Assembly (NCBI GenBank): GCA_024704765.1
Contig: JAKMXF010000111.1
Location: 1,132,619 to 1,196,618, forward strand
Source: Oopsacas minuta
Lineage: Eukaryota > Porifera > Hexactinellida > Lyssacinosida > Leucopsacidae
Length of the DNA stretch: 64,000 bases
Reading direction: 5' to 3'
The position numbers and the translations under genes were made by a program. Under the pieces are notes generated by a model that was not told the origin of the DNA, did no database searches, and worked only from the letters and a program-made list of their open reading frames with translations. Positions 38,792 to 48,379 of this stretch are shown in pieces. How positions within the stretch are numbered: position 1 is the stretch's first letter; each line of letters begins with the position of its first letter.

Positions 38792-40287
38792 TAGTCACGC
38801 CCAAGGAAGAAGCTAGAAGCCACGGAGTGAGCATACTTATGACAAGTGGTTACAGTACACATTTGAGTGGCCTATAGAGCATGCATGCATGCATACAATC
38901 TTAATTATTTACAGTTAGTTGCTCAAAGTGGCAATAAACAGACCAGAGACCAGGAAATACATGTTTTGAATAAATAATTATTTTTGTGGTGAAAATATTT
39001 ACACTACAAATTATAAGTTGCACTTGCAAATGTTGATTTACTTGAATGAAATATGTCAAGACTGACCTCCAGTCCTCGGTGAATTCCTCTAACACATTTT
39101 AGGATAGAATCGCCTTATCTAGAGTTCGTATTAACCGGAATAATACCAATAGAATAACCATTGAGGGACCTGATTTTATAGAATTTTTTGTTCGTCTTAT
39201 CAGGAAATTGGTAGTAACTGTGTTCGTATTAATGAGAGAGTCTACTGTATATGCGAGTATTATGAATTTTTCCCTCTTTTAAAGAGAAAAAAGGCAGAAA
39301 TATCCAATATTCTACATGGATTTAGTAATTTTTCTCTTGACAAGTATATAGCCATTATATTTTAATGATAGTTACGTAGAGGTTTGTATGTATTGATTCG
39401 AATGCTGAAAAATTTTGGGGAAATACAACTAGTCTGTGTAGGAAGTGCATTTGATTCAAATTGTAAAATATACACATAGAAGCAACTATATACATATATG
39501 CATACGTTATCCAGTGTTGTTTGTCCGTATTCACCATTTGAAAGCTCAATTAATAAAGTTTACACTAGATGGGTTCATTCATTAGAATCTTTGATCTGCT
39601 GGGGGTGGATACGTCAATAAGTTTGTGTTAAGATAGTTTATAGTGTCCCTCTACACAAATGTTCCTCTTTGCAAACCAAATGAATAATCCAAATTAATAG
39701 TAATCAGCGGAATAATCTGTATAATGAACAGAAAGAAATTGATACGGTCTTTTTATACAAGAAAGATTTGTATTCAAATCTTCACGAAAAATAAACTTCA
39801 CAAGATATCGATAAGAATTGCAAGTTCAGAATATGATAATTGAATTATAGAATGATGACAGATTAAATTATGTATAAACTATCTATTTATAGCAAACATG
39901 GTTCAGACCAGAAGCCTGTAATGATGATCTAAGTTTGTTCGTATCTACCACTTGCATTAATTGAGTTCAAATTTAAATGATACCGGATCCAAGTGTCTAT
40001 GAGAATAATATAATAGATGAATTGTATTCGAGATACAGCTATGGATATGCAGTTGACTACAGTGAAATAGGAAAATTCAATCGGATATACATATGTCCGA
40101 AAACTGACCCTTATTGCAAAATATCTAAATAACTAGCAAAGTGAATTGAAATAACTAAATCTAGATGGACCTGTCTATATATTCAGGGGGAATAGATGAT
40201 TGGGATAAATAAGTGCATACTAATAGAGATTACTTAAGTGGATTATTGGAAATGCTCTGTAGTTGTAATTCTATATTTAGTATTTAA
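38792..40287. other. Intergenic, 1.5 kb
   Basis: Includes a GCATGCATGCATGCAT run at about 38880 and the MITE at 39101-39247. The remaining sequence is AT-rich with no credible open frame. Confidence 0.5.
39101..39247. mobile_element. Diverged MITE related to 3829-4009
   Basis: Shares GTTCGTATTAACCGGA, TTCGTCTTATCAGGAAATT and GTGTTCGTATTAATGA with the element in the TPP1 intron and ends CTACTG next to TA. The left end is degraded. Confidence 0.5.
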
Positions 40288-41424
40288 TCATTTAACATCC
40301 TCCTTCTGTTCTTCAGTAGCCTTTTTTTCAGGTTGTATTTCTTCAGGAAGTTCAACTTTAACCTCAGCAGGGAGTACAGCTGGTATCTCTTGCGTAACCT
40401 CAGATTTATCATCAGCTATAAGCGATACAACTTCAACAGGTTTTTTATAGCCTAGAGCGTCCATGATGAGGTCATCCAGCATACGTCTAGCATTAATAGA
40501 GTTAGTCAGGTCTTGCTTAACCTCACCCATCAACCAGGGAATGAAGTCTTCTACAATTTCTCTCTCCACATGATCATAGAAGTATCCATGAGCTGTGAGT
40601 GCATCGAATACAGAAGGGACAAGATCAGTGAGGTATGATTTAGCGAATGCTCTAGCTGCTATCTTCTTAGCAGTCTCTTTCTCCATCAAGAGAGCTTCTC
40701 TCTGTTGTTGCATTCTCTTCTCTTTCTCGTGAGTCCTACGTCTGTCTTGTTCCTCAAGCCTCTGTGTCTCTACCAGCTCAGCATGTCTCTTTTGTTCAAA
40801 CTGTCTCTGTTGCTCCCTGAGGGCAGAGAGTTCCTCCTCTTCAAGAACTTCCAATAGAGCTTGTTCCACAGTCTTACCAACAAGAACCTCTATGATAGGT
40901 CTGCTCTCTAGCTCAAAGTCAAATAGATCTCCCTCACCTATCTGAGTCTCCACATCTCGTCCTGTCTTAGCAGGCACGAAGAGAGGGGTAGGGGGCCTGT
41001 CCAGAAACGCATCTGTCTGAGTAAAGTTGTCAGCATCCTCCACTCTATCAGTCAACTCTTCTAGATACAATTCAGTCTGTATATCCATATGCTTTCTACC
41101 TGATATAGCCTCAGGACTAGCTGCACGTGCCTGATCTCTAGCCCTCCTCTTAGCAGCTGATCTCCTCCTCAATTCCTCTTGTTTCTGTAGCTCCACTACA
41201 TCAGGCTGTGCTCCAGCAGGGAGAGTGTGTAGAGCATAAGTATTACCACGAATAACACGACGATCATACATGATGTTACCGTAGCCTTGTTGCTTCAGGT
41301 TGGAATCAGAGGGGAGGGCAGCTAGCTTCTTGGTTTGAGACCCAGCTGCTGTGGAACGAGGCTGAGAACTGAATGTGTATGTCTCTGCCCCACGGGAGGG
41401 GCCGCTAGTAGCTACTGCAGCCAT
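40288..41424 (-). CDS. RSPH3: Radial spoke head protein 3
   Basis: 378 residues from the first ATG. The radial-spoke-3 domain spans about 35-340: YGNIMYDRRVIRGNTYA near the N-terminus, HMDIQTELYLEELTD, DAFLDRPPTPLFVPAKTG, GDLFDFE, VLEEEELSALR, a long charged helix, then RAFAKSYLTDLVPSVFDALTAHGYF. RSPH3 dimers anchor radial spokes to the A-tubule of axonemal doublets and bind the kinase A regulatory subunit in other species. It implies motile 9+2 cilia or flagella. The C-terminal 45 residues are Glu/Lys/Pro-rich. Confidence 0.92.
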   Translation of the reverse strand: MAAVATSGPSRGAETYTFSSQPRSTAAGSQTKKLAALPSDSNLKQQGYGNIMYDRRVIRGNTYALHTLPAGAQPDVVELQKQEELRRRSAAKRRARDQARAASPEAISGRKHMDIQTELYLEELTDRVEDADNFTQTDAFLDRPPTPLFVPAKTGRDVETQIGEGDLFDFELESRPIIEVLVGKTVEQALLEVLEEEELSALREQQRQFEQKRHAELVETQRLEEQDRRRTHEKEKRMQQQREALLMEKETAKKIAARAFAKSYLTDLVPSVFDALTAHGYFYDHVEREIVEDFIPWLMGEVKQDLTNSINARRMLDDLIMDALGYKKPVEVVSLIADDKSEVTQEIPAVLPAEVKVELPEEIQPEKKATEEQKEDVK

Positions 41425-41658
41425 TTTAGCTAGGAATACGTACAATAGTTATTTGTATGATCTATAGGCAGTATCTGAGGAAATACTCGTAGGTGGTGTG
41501 ATTTGTTATAAATGTAGTATAAAATAAAATTTATTCGGTTAATCAAGGATCGTGAATTTTGACTAAACAATAATGTAAAGGCTGACGTACTCGAATAACC
41601 GCGATTAAAATGTACAAATAAACGGAGATAGGATTGATACTGAATACTACAAACTTAT

Positions 41659-42840
41659 TCATTTATACGGAGTCCTTTGCTCTGGTTCTATAAGTGTAGC
41701 TATTGACTTAGTTCGTAACGAACAGATCTGACTATAGAAGTTGTCAATCTCCCAGCGTAGCTTAGCATCAGTCAGCATAATAGATGATTCTATGTAATCC
41801 GTGTAGCAGGTATTCAATCTTTCTAGCATCTTATTATTGATCTCTTTCTCAGTGTACTCTATCTGAGGAGAAGAGAATTGGTAGGTGAGTGGGAGGTCAA
41901 TGAGTTCAGCATCGTATGCCAGTTCTGCAGGACATTCAGGCATAACTATAGCAATTGGAGTTACAGTATCAGAGCTGGATAATAGCTTCATAGCTTCCTC
42001 GCAAGAACTCGAGCTTGATAGTATAGGTTTCTTCTTTATCCTTATACCTGGAGTGTTAGCGAATTTATCTAGGTTAGAAGCTACGCTAGACATATGATTA
42101 TTTAAACTAGTAGTACTCCTGCTAGAAATATTCCTGAGACTGGTACTTGATGATTCAGAGTCTCTACGAGCTAATAACGGTGCTTCTCTGGAGTCAGAGC
42201 GAGATGAGTGAGGCTGTATAAACTCTGTGGGAGAAATAGGGTTAGAATCAATAGATTCAGCTGGGGAGGGACTGATCGGAAGTGTATGAGGGTGTGTAGA
42301 GTACTGAAGCTGGTTCTTAACTAGGAGAGCTTGTTGTAGAGGATGGAGAGATGTAATTAAATTACGAGATGAGTTAGTAGATACACTAGGATGAGATTCT
42401 GGAGTATTAATCCTATCTATGTCATCCTCTTTCTTCCTGGGACTAGATATAATATAATCTGTTGAATGACTACTATTTGTCTTTCTATTAACCCCTGAGT
42501 ATAACGATGGACTCAACTCTTTAGATCGAGTGTTTTCTCTCTCTCTGTTACGTTGTAGGAGGATAGCTTTTGGTACTTCCCATTGAGATTTCTCAGTCCT
42601 AACATTGAACCAATATTTCCTACCCATTGAACTCATACACTCGTTCCAATTGAGTGGGTTCTCCTCGTAGCTAGCTCGCTTAGCCTCTGTCTCACTGCTC
42701 GGGTATCTAGGATGATGTTTGGAATGTTTCTTGTGAATATTTCTTTTATTGGCAGAGTGGCGAGTCTGACATTTCTTCCAATCGGAGTCAGACGGTTGAT
42801 CTCTGCTGTAATGGAGTAATCCTCGATCTCTCTTATCCAT
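41659..42840 (-). CDS. WAC: WW-domain protein with C-terminal helical region, WAC-like
   Basis: 393 residues, single exon. A charged Lys/Arg/His/Ser N-terminus precedes one WW domain (about 60-95; WNECMSSMGRKYWFNVRTEKSQWEVP) which, like that of WAC, follows a W(N/S)E..SS.G(R/K)KY.(F/Y)N.RTE.SQWE pattern. The middle (100-300) is Ser-rich and disordered. The end (about 320-393) is predicted helical with DAKLRWEIDNFYSQICSLRTKSI, in the place of WAC's coiled coil. WAC links RNF20/40 H2B ubiquitination to RNA polymerase II. The assignment rests on the WW pattern and layout; other WW adaptors cannot be excluded. It starts only 234 bases from the RSPH3 start. Confidence 0.55.
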   Translation of the reverse strand: MDKRDRGLLHYSRDQPSDSDWKKCQTRHSANKRNIHKKHSKHHPRYPSSETEAKRASYEENPLNWNECMSSMGRKYWFNVRTEKSQWEVPKAILLQRNRERENTRSKELSPSLYSGVNRKTNSSHSTDYIISSPRKKEDDIDRINTPESHPSVSTNSSRNLITSLHPLQQALLVKNQLQYSTHPHTLPISPSPAESIDSNPISPTEFIQPHSSRSDSREAPLLARRDSESSSTSLRNISSRSTTSLNNHMSSVASNLDKFANTPGIRIKKKPILSSSSSCEEAMKLLSSSDTVTPIAIVMPECPAELAYDAELIDLPLTYQFSSPQIEYTEKEINNKMLERLNTCYTDYIESSIMLTDAKLRWEIDNFYSQICSLRTKSIATLIEPEQRTPYK

Positions 42841-42895
42841 CTAACTTATGAATTAAAGGTGCAAAACAATATTTACAAATGTAAGAATGTATGTA

Positions 42896-43160
42896 TACTC
42901 GAACCTCTCTTATTCGGGCAGTGCAGGACCGAAATGTGCATGGAATTCAGAATTTGCCCTGATCTCAGAAATAACACCAACTCTTTGGGAGAACTGAATG
43001 TTTTATCTGTTTATATTTCCAAAGAAAGGTGATAGATAAAAAGTACAAGTAAAGACTGCTGCTCTATTCTATGAAAAATTTACTGAAAATGGCGAAATCA
43101 ATTTCAATCTTTCGGAATATGGTGCCTGTATCTCGGAGGTCCAATAAGAGGGGTTGAATG
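42896..43160. mobile_element. About 265-bp MITE
   Basis: Left end CTCGAACCTCTCTTATTCGG; right end, read on the minus strand, CATTCAACCCCTCTTATTGG. They are imperfect inverted repeats of about 25 bases. It fills much of the interval between the WAC-like gene and the divergent cyclophilin. Confidence 0.55.
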
Positions 43161-43254
43161 TACCTCAAAAATCCTTAGTAATCATATAAAAGCAAATATA
43201 CATACGTAGAAAAAAATTAGATACATTTACACAACTTGAGAAGATATCCAGTAT

Positions 43255-43869
43255 TTACTTAAGATCTCCACAGTCATGTATCTTATAGTGCTTTGTCATA
43301 CGTCCAGAGCGACGAGAGTTGTCGCTCATTCTGTGAAGGATCTCTGTACCATCAATAACATTACCAAACACTACGTGGAATCCATCAAGCCATGGAGCAT
43401 CCATCAACAAGATAAAGAATATGCAGCCATTTGTGTCAGGACCGACATTAGACATACTGACTGCATACTTCTCATGTTTTAGTTCAAAATTCTCATCGTC
43501 AAACTCCACACCGTATAAGTTTCTTCTTCCTACTCCATTCTCATATTCGACATCTCCAGTCTGTACCATGAAGTCTTTGACAACACGATGAAATGGTTTT
43601 GCCTTATAACTACCAACATCTTTAACTCCCTTTGGATCTAATAGTGCTCTAAAATTCTCGCAAGTTTTGGGGACAATATCGCCTCGTATGCGCATAACAA
43701 TCCTTCCAATAACTTCTTCATTTTCAGAAACTTCAATGAAGCAAAGGGCTACTTCATTGTAATTCACTACTGGAGATTCAAACGGGCTTAAATCATGTGT
43801 ATCTTCAAGTGTATCTTTATCAGATTTTTCTTCGTTCTTCCTTTCGTCTCCCCTATCTATTGCTGCCAT
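43255..43869 (-). CDS. Divergent cyclophilin-type peptidyl-prolyl isomerase
   Basis: 204 residues with a charged 30-residue N-terminal extension before the cyclophilin fold. The catalytic Arg is kept in FHRVVKDFMVQTGDV, and Phe, Trp and His of the active site in IFF, PWLDGFHVVFG. The MANAG loop reads MSNVG and GSQFF reads GCIFF, so substrate specificity or cyclosporin affinity may differ. It does not match a specific named cyclophilin. A second, much more conserved cyclophilin gene lies 1.2 kb away on the same strand, suggesting an old tandem duplication. Confidence 0.85.
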   Translation of the reverse strand: MAAIDRGDERKNEEKSDKDTLEDTHDLSPFESPVVNYNEVALCFIEVSENEEVIGRIVMRIRGDIVPKTCENFRALLDPKGVKDVGSYKAKPFHRVVKDFMVQTGDVEYENGVGRRNLYGVEFDDENFELKHEKYAVSMSNVGPDTNGCIFFILLMDAPWLDGFHVVFGNVIDGTEILHRMSDNSRRSGRMTKHYKIHDCGDLK

Positions 43870-45050
43870 TGTAACTTAGAAATCAACACAATAATTAAGA
43901 ACTGCTGTCAAAGCGAATCCTGTTCCCCAAACATTATATACAGTGGAACCTGCATATAGTTGCATAAACCTACATTCGTTGAGACGTGAATATTTTGTTG
44001 GATTATGCAGATGAATTTACTCCTCGCTTGAATGGAGGGGGAGATTTCTATATAACACTAATAATCTATATTCGACTGACGGATAATTATTTTAATCCTC
44101 CCTCGACATATTCATGGCTATTTTGACATTTCTGAAGTGCGATATTTTCACGTGTAATTATTTCAAGATTCGAACTTACTGACATTGGAAAGGCAATTAA
44201 TGTGGTGGCATATAGGGCTGGTCCTGCAGGATCTTCGCTCCTGAACCCAAATGGGGGGTACAATGCACCAGACCCCCAACTGAATTATTATCCCCCCACC
44301 AGCAATTCCTGGATCCGCCACTGCCCATGGTCCACCCTACTGTACACATGTTCCTTGGAAAGTCTACATAAGAAAAGAAATTTCCTTACACGGCAAACGC
44401 TCAATAATTTTTAAGGTCAATTTTGTAATTCCCCAGGACCCGTCTGGGTACCTCGATATCCACACTCCTTTTCTATTTGACCCACCATGAATGTTTGGCT
44501 GGTTACCCCCTTGCCTACGACCCTACCTGTTTCACACTTTTTAACAATTTTGCAATGAAAGTTAGAAAAATGGGGCTGCCAGGCCAGAGGCGTAGCTAGC
44601 AAGCCCAATAATATCGAGATTGCGTATATCCCCAATAATACAGGAGTTTCAATTGGGGATGCTAACTGTAGCTCCAGGGTTGCCAGCAACCCCCTAGCTA
44701 CGCCTATGCTGTCACCTTTTGTATACCATCTCCCTTAGTAGCGTTACGTATTGTTTTGAACATCAGCAATATTACTAACATTAAAAGTTCGTTAATGACT
44801 ACTATGCCTCGGATAAGCTATTTCGGGTCCCTAATTAGTCTCCGCTAGTTCTCAAGGTTTGCCACTCTTGTTTACCCGATAGCTTTGGGAATTTGGCTAA
44901 ACTAAGATTCTGAGGTAGAGGTTTCACGCATGATATTAGTTATTCTACAAATCAAACAACTGGAATATAAACTAAGCTCTTACTACACCTAAGAGACAGA
45001 AAAACTAGATGTCTAGATATTAGACAATTCTACGCTAACTGAAATTGATT
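43870..45050. other. Intergenic between the two cyclophilins, transposon-rich
   Basis: Holds a lone MITE end CAGTGGAACCTGCATATAG at 43941, a GGATCCGCCACTG terminus at about 44312-44325, and the short element at 44585-44708. No gene is seen. Confidence 0.5.
44585..44708. mobile_element. 124-bp inverted-repeat element (GGCGTAGCTAG ends)
   Basis: Ends CAGAGGCGTAGCTAGC and CCTAGCTACGCCTATG are inverted repeats. Similar GGCGTAGCC/GGCGTATCC/GGCGGATC ends recur at 14268, 45854, 48868 and 49911. Confidence 0.6.
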
Positions 45051-45545
45051 TCAGTCTAATTGTCCACAATCAGCGATGACCACATCTTTCGAAGTTTTTC
45101 CAGAATCGCTCCCAACTTTCTCCATTTCCTTCACAACTTCCATCCCTTTGGTGACAGTTCCAAAGACGACATGCTTTCCATCCAACCAGCTTGTCTTCTT
45201 GAGGGTCAGGAAAAACTGAGATCCGTTCGTGTGAGGCCCCGCATTCGCCATGCTTAAGTCTCCAGGACCTGCATGTTTTAGATTGAAGTTTTCATCCTTG
45301 AACTTCTCGCCATATATGCTTTTCCCACCAGTTCCATTTCCCTTAGTAAAATCTCCTCCCTGACACATAAAGTCTGGTATGATACGATGGAATTTTGATC
45401 CTTTGAAACCAAATCCTTTCTCTCCTGTGCAGAGAGCACGGAAATTTTCACATGTAATGGGCACTACATCTGTTCGCAATTCAATGATGACCCTGCCAGC
45501 TGGAGCGCCACCAATTGTAATGTCAAAGAAGCAATTTGTAGTCAT
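45051..45545 (-). CDS. PPIA: Cyclophilin A-type peptidyl-prolyl isomerase
   Basis: 164 residues from the ATG at 45545 (human PPIA 165). An upstream extension of the frame has no ATG, and the chosen start gives [13 protein letters not shown], matching the family. [31 protein letters not shown] and [10 protein letters not shown] carry the full active site, including the Arg, Phe, Gln, Trp and His that bind proline substrates and cyclosporin. It is a cytosolic folding catalyst. Confidence 0.94.
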   Translation of the reverse strand: MTTNCFFDITIGGAPAGRVIIELRTDVVPITCENFRALCTGEKGFGFKGSKFHRIIPDFMCQGGDFTKGNGTGGKSIYGEKFKDENFNLKHAGPGDLSMANAGPHTNGSQFFLTLKKTSWLDGKHVVFGTVTKGMEVVKEMEKVGSDSGKTSKDVVIADCGQLD

Positions 45546-45723
45546 CACGACGTAAACAAGTGTTGATATTGAAATCAAATGCAATGAACAATATACTGCA
45601 AATGTATACTTGTGGACTAGTACGAATAGATGTTAAGTAAAATTAGGGTTTAATAAGAATATTTCTTGCTAGTGTAATTGGATACCAATCATGTGTAATA
45701 TTAGTTGGATAATAGTGGAGATT

Positions 45724-45771
45724 ACCTATGCTAGAGCTACAGTAACAATATAGCTCTAGTATAGGTAATCT
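45724..45771 (+). other. Long perfect-stem hairpin, possible small-RNA precursor
   Basis: The arm GATTACCTATGCTAGAGCTA pairs with TAGCTCTAGTATAGGTAATC around an 11-base loop. All 20 positions pair in plus-strand RNA if one G-U is allowed. The stem may extend weakly through flanking TAATA/TATTA. It could instead be the core of a foldback element. Confidence 0.35.
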
Positions 45772-46244
45772 GCTCAGATTATTATTTCAACGTAATCCTG
45801 TTCAGGTGTCTTAGAAAACAGATACTATACTTCAGGTTTATGGTTACACCCATGGGCGTAGCCAGCCTCTAGTCCAGGGGGGCATAATTTTGTTTAGTTA
45901 CAACAAAACAGCTGGGGGCATGGGGTGCTATAAGCCCCTCAATGGAGTTCTAGGGACGAAGCCCTGCAAGCTTTGCTTAATGTATGATTACGTATTAAAT
46001 GGCACCACAAGGATTAGATTTCCCATCCTGATTTTTTGCCTTAAGACACATTTATTTTGTCTGATATCAATGAATTATTTTGTCAGGAGGGTAAAAATTA
46101 AGAATATAAATTATGAAATGTAAGTTCAATATAATATTCAATGACTTATATTGGTTACACCCAAAGTTTATACATATAGCGTAGACAAGAGGGGTGACAA
46201 AATCCACACCTATGGTCCAATCTCTTGAAAAATTAATAACATAT

Positions 46245-48379
46245 GAGCCAAAGGCTCGTCGCTTCGCGATGAACTCGGGCGCATTATGCCTCGAGGTATC
46301 CATTATTCCCCTAATTGACGGCCCCTGTGAGTACTATATTATTACTCAAAGGGTATAATATATGATAAAACAATGTAATCCACAAATATGCGTATAAGGC
46401 ATAAATATTTTGAATTATTTGTAAGATCAACCCCCATTGTAGCCGTTGAGACCAAGTATCTACGTAAATGTGGAGATTTTGCTAATTTGTTTACTTTATA
46501 TTCATAAAAACGAAAATAAATTTACATATTAACGGACAAACAAACAAACAATATCATATTCGGACTCAGCATACTCGATTACCCCAGTATAGTCGTAAAA
46601 AATATGAATCTACCTCGATTTTGGAATTTGTTTACTTTATGTACCTAATAGTAAACAAATATTCACAATATGGTGTTTATAATACAACATTCGGACTTAG
46701 TATACTCAATTACCCCAGTATAGTTTGTAAGTATGATTCTGCAACAATATTGAAATTTTACTTTATGTACCTAAAAGTAAACAAATATCCACAATATGTT
46801 ATATACAATATCATATTTGGGCTCGGCATACACGATTACGTCAGTATAACAATTGAAAGCATGTTTCTACAACAATTTTGAAATTTGTTTACTGCACACT
46901 TATACAAACAACAATAAATTTACATATGAGAAACTTGAAATGCGAAATTCGGAATCAGGGTACCGTGTTACCTCTGGGTAGCAGTTTAGAGCAAGCCCGT
47001 ATGTATATTTTGAAATTCGGCTAATTTGCTTACTGTATATTCATAAAAACAACAATAAAAGTTTCGAACAGTTTCCAGCAGTTTCCAGCAGTTTCCAGCA
47101 GTTTCCAGCAGTTTCCAGCAGTTTCTAGCAGTTTCCAGCAGTTTCCAGCAGTTTCTAGCAGTTTCCAGCAGTTTCTAGCAGTTTCCAGCAGTTTCTAGCA
47201 GTTTCTAGCAGTTTCCAGCAGTTTCCAGCAGTTTCTAGCAGTTTCCAGCAGTTTCCAGCAGTTTCCAGCAGTTTTAGTTAGCAGTTTCCAGCAGTTTCCA
47301 GCAGTTTCTAGCAGTTTCCAGCAGTTTCCAGCAGTTTCTAGCAGTTTCCAGGTTTCGCAGTTTCAGTTTCCAGCAGTTCCAGCAGTTTCTAGCAGTTTCC
47401 AGCAGTTTCCAGCAGTTTCTAGCAGTTTCCAGCAGTTTCCAGCAGTTTCTAGCAGTTTCCAGCAGTTTCCAGCAGTTTCTAGCAGTTTCCAGCAGTTTCC
47501 AGCAGTTTCTAGCAGTTTCCAGCAGTTTCCAGCAGTTTCCAGCAGTTTCCAGCAGTTTCTAGCAGTTTCCAGCAGTTTCCAGCAGTTTCCAGCAGTTTCT
47601 AGCAGTTTCCAGCAGTTTCCAGCATTCCCAGCAGTTTCCAGCATTCCCAGCAGTTCCAGCATTACTACAGTTTCCAGCATTTCCAGCAGTTTCTAGCAGT
47701 TTCTAGCAGTTTCCAGTAGTTTCCGCAGTTTCCAGCAGTTTCCAGTAGTTTCCGCAGTTTCCAGCAGTTTCCAGCAGTTTCTAACAGTGTCTACTTTTAG
47801 CAAGCCTGTACTTATATTTTGAGTTTTGGATTATTTGTTTACTTTATCTCAATTGTTGTCTGTTTGTTTGTTTGTCCGTTGTCAAGGAAAGGATTTACGG
47901 TATGCAATCTTGAAATTGTCTCATAACTATGCATTTATCGTGTTTATCAATGTAGTAGATAGAATTCAATAAAACTTCACTAAATATATCGAACATGCTA
48001 AATCCGATTTTCACACTTTTGGATTAATCATATGTAAATTTATTGCTGTTTTTATGAATATAAAGTAAACAAATTTCGAAATTGAGGTAGAATCATACCT
48101 CAACGACTATCCTGGGGTAATCGAGTATACTGAGTCCGAATATGGTATTGTAAACAAAATATTGTGGATATTTGTTTACTTTTAGGTACATATAGTAAAC
48201 AAATTTCAATATAGTTATAGAATCATACTTTTAACGACTATACTGGGATAATCGAATATGCTGAGTCTGAATATTGTACACAACATCAATAGTATTTAAT
48301 CTCAATTGTTGTTTGTCCGTTGAATACCTCGAGGCGCAATGCGCCGAGTTCGTCGCTTCGCGACGAGCCAAAGGCTCGT
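46245..48379. repeat. 2.1-kb inverted composite around a minisatellite
   Basis: A left cluster (46245-46300: GAGCCAAAGGCTCGTCGCTT, ...CCTCGAGG) reappears inverted at 48326-48379. Inward on the left are about five direct copies of a 130-140-base unit containing TTGTTTACTTTAT, AAACAAATATCCACAATAT and a CGATTACCCCAGTATA-type core (about 46490-47060). The same unit appears inverted on the right (about 47820-48300). The minisatellite occupies the centre. No transposase is present. Confidence 0.8.
47061..47788. repeat. Minisatellite, 10-bp unit GTTTCCAGCA
   Basis: About 70 tandem copies of GTTTCCAGCA with a common variant GTTTCTAGCA and a few interruptions (GTTTTAGTTA at about 47272, GTTTCGCAG at about 47352, CATTCCCAG near 47630). 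Between about 47381 and 47530 the variant occurs every third unit, a 30-bp higher-order repeat. Open frames across it are repeat artefacts. Confidence 0.97.

Noticed and set aside
43941-43960. Complete MITE starting CAGTGGAACC
   Set aside because: Only one end is recognisable; no inverted partner was found within the next 300 bases.
28623-45545. Operon or polycistronic unit of eight minus-strand genes
   Set aside because: Most gaps are several hundred bases to 1.5 kb with MITEs between genes, and no trans-splicing signal was seen; co-orientation alone is not enough.
47363-47680. 105-codon frame reading ETAGNCWKLL repeats
   Set aside because: It is a translation of the 10-bp minisatellite, which has no coding signal and is interrupted outside this stretch.
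47061-47788. CRISPR-like array
   Set aside because: Units are contiguous 10-mers with no spacers, in a eukaryotic nuclear setting with no cas genes.
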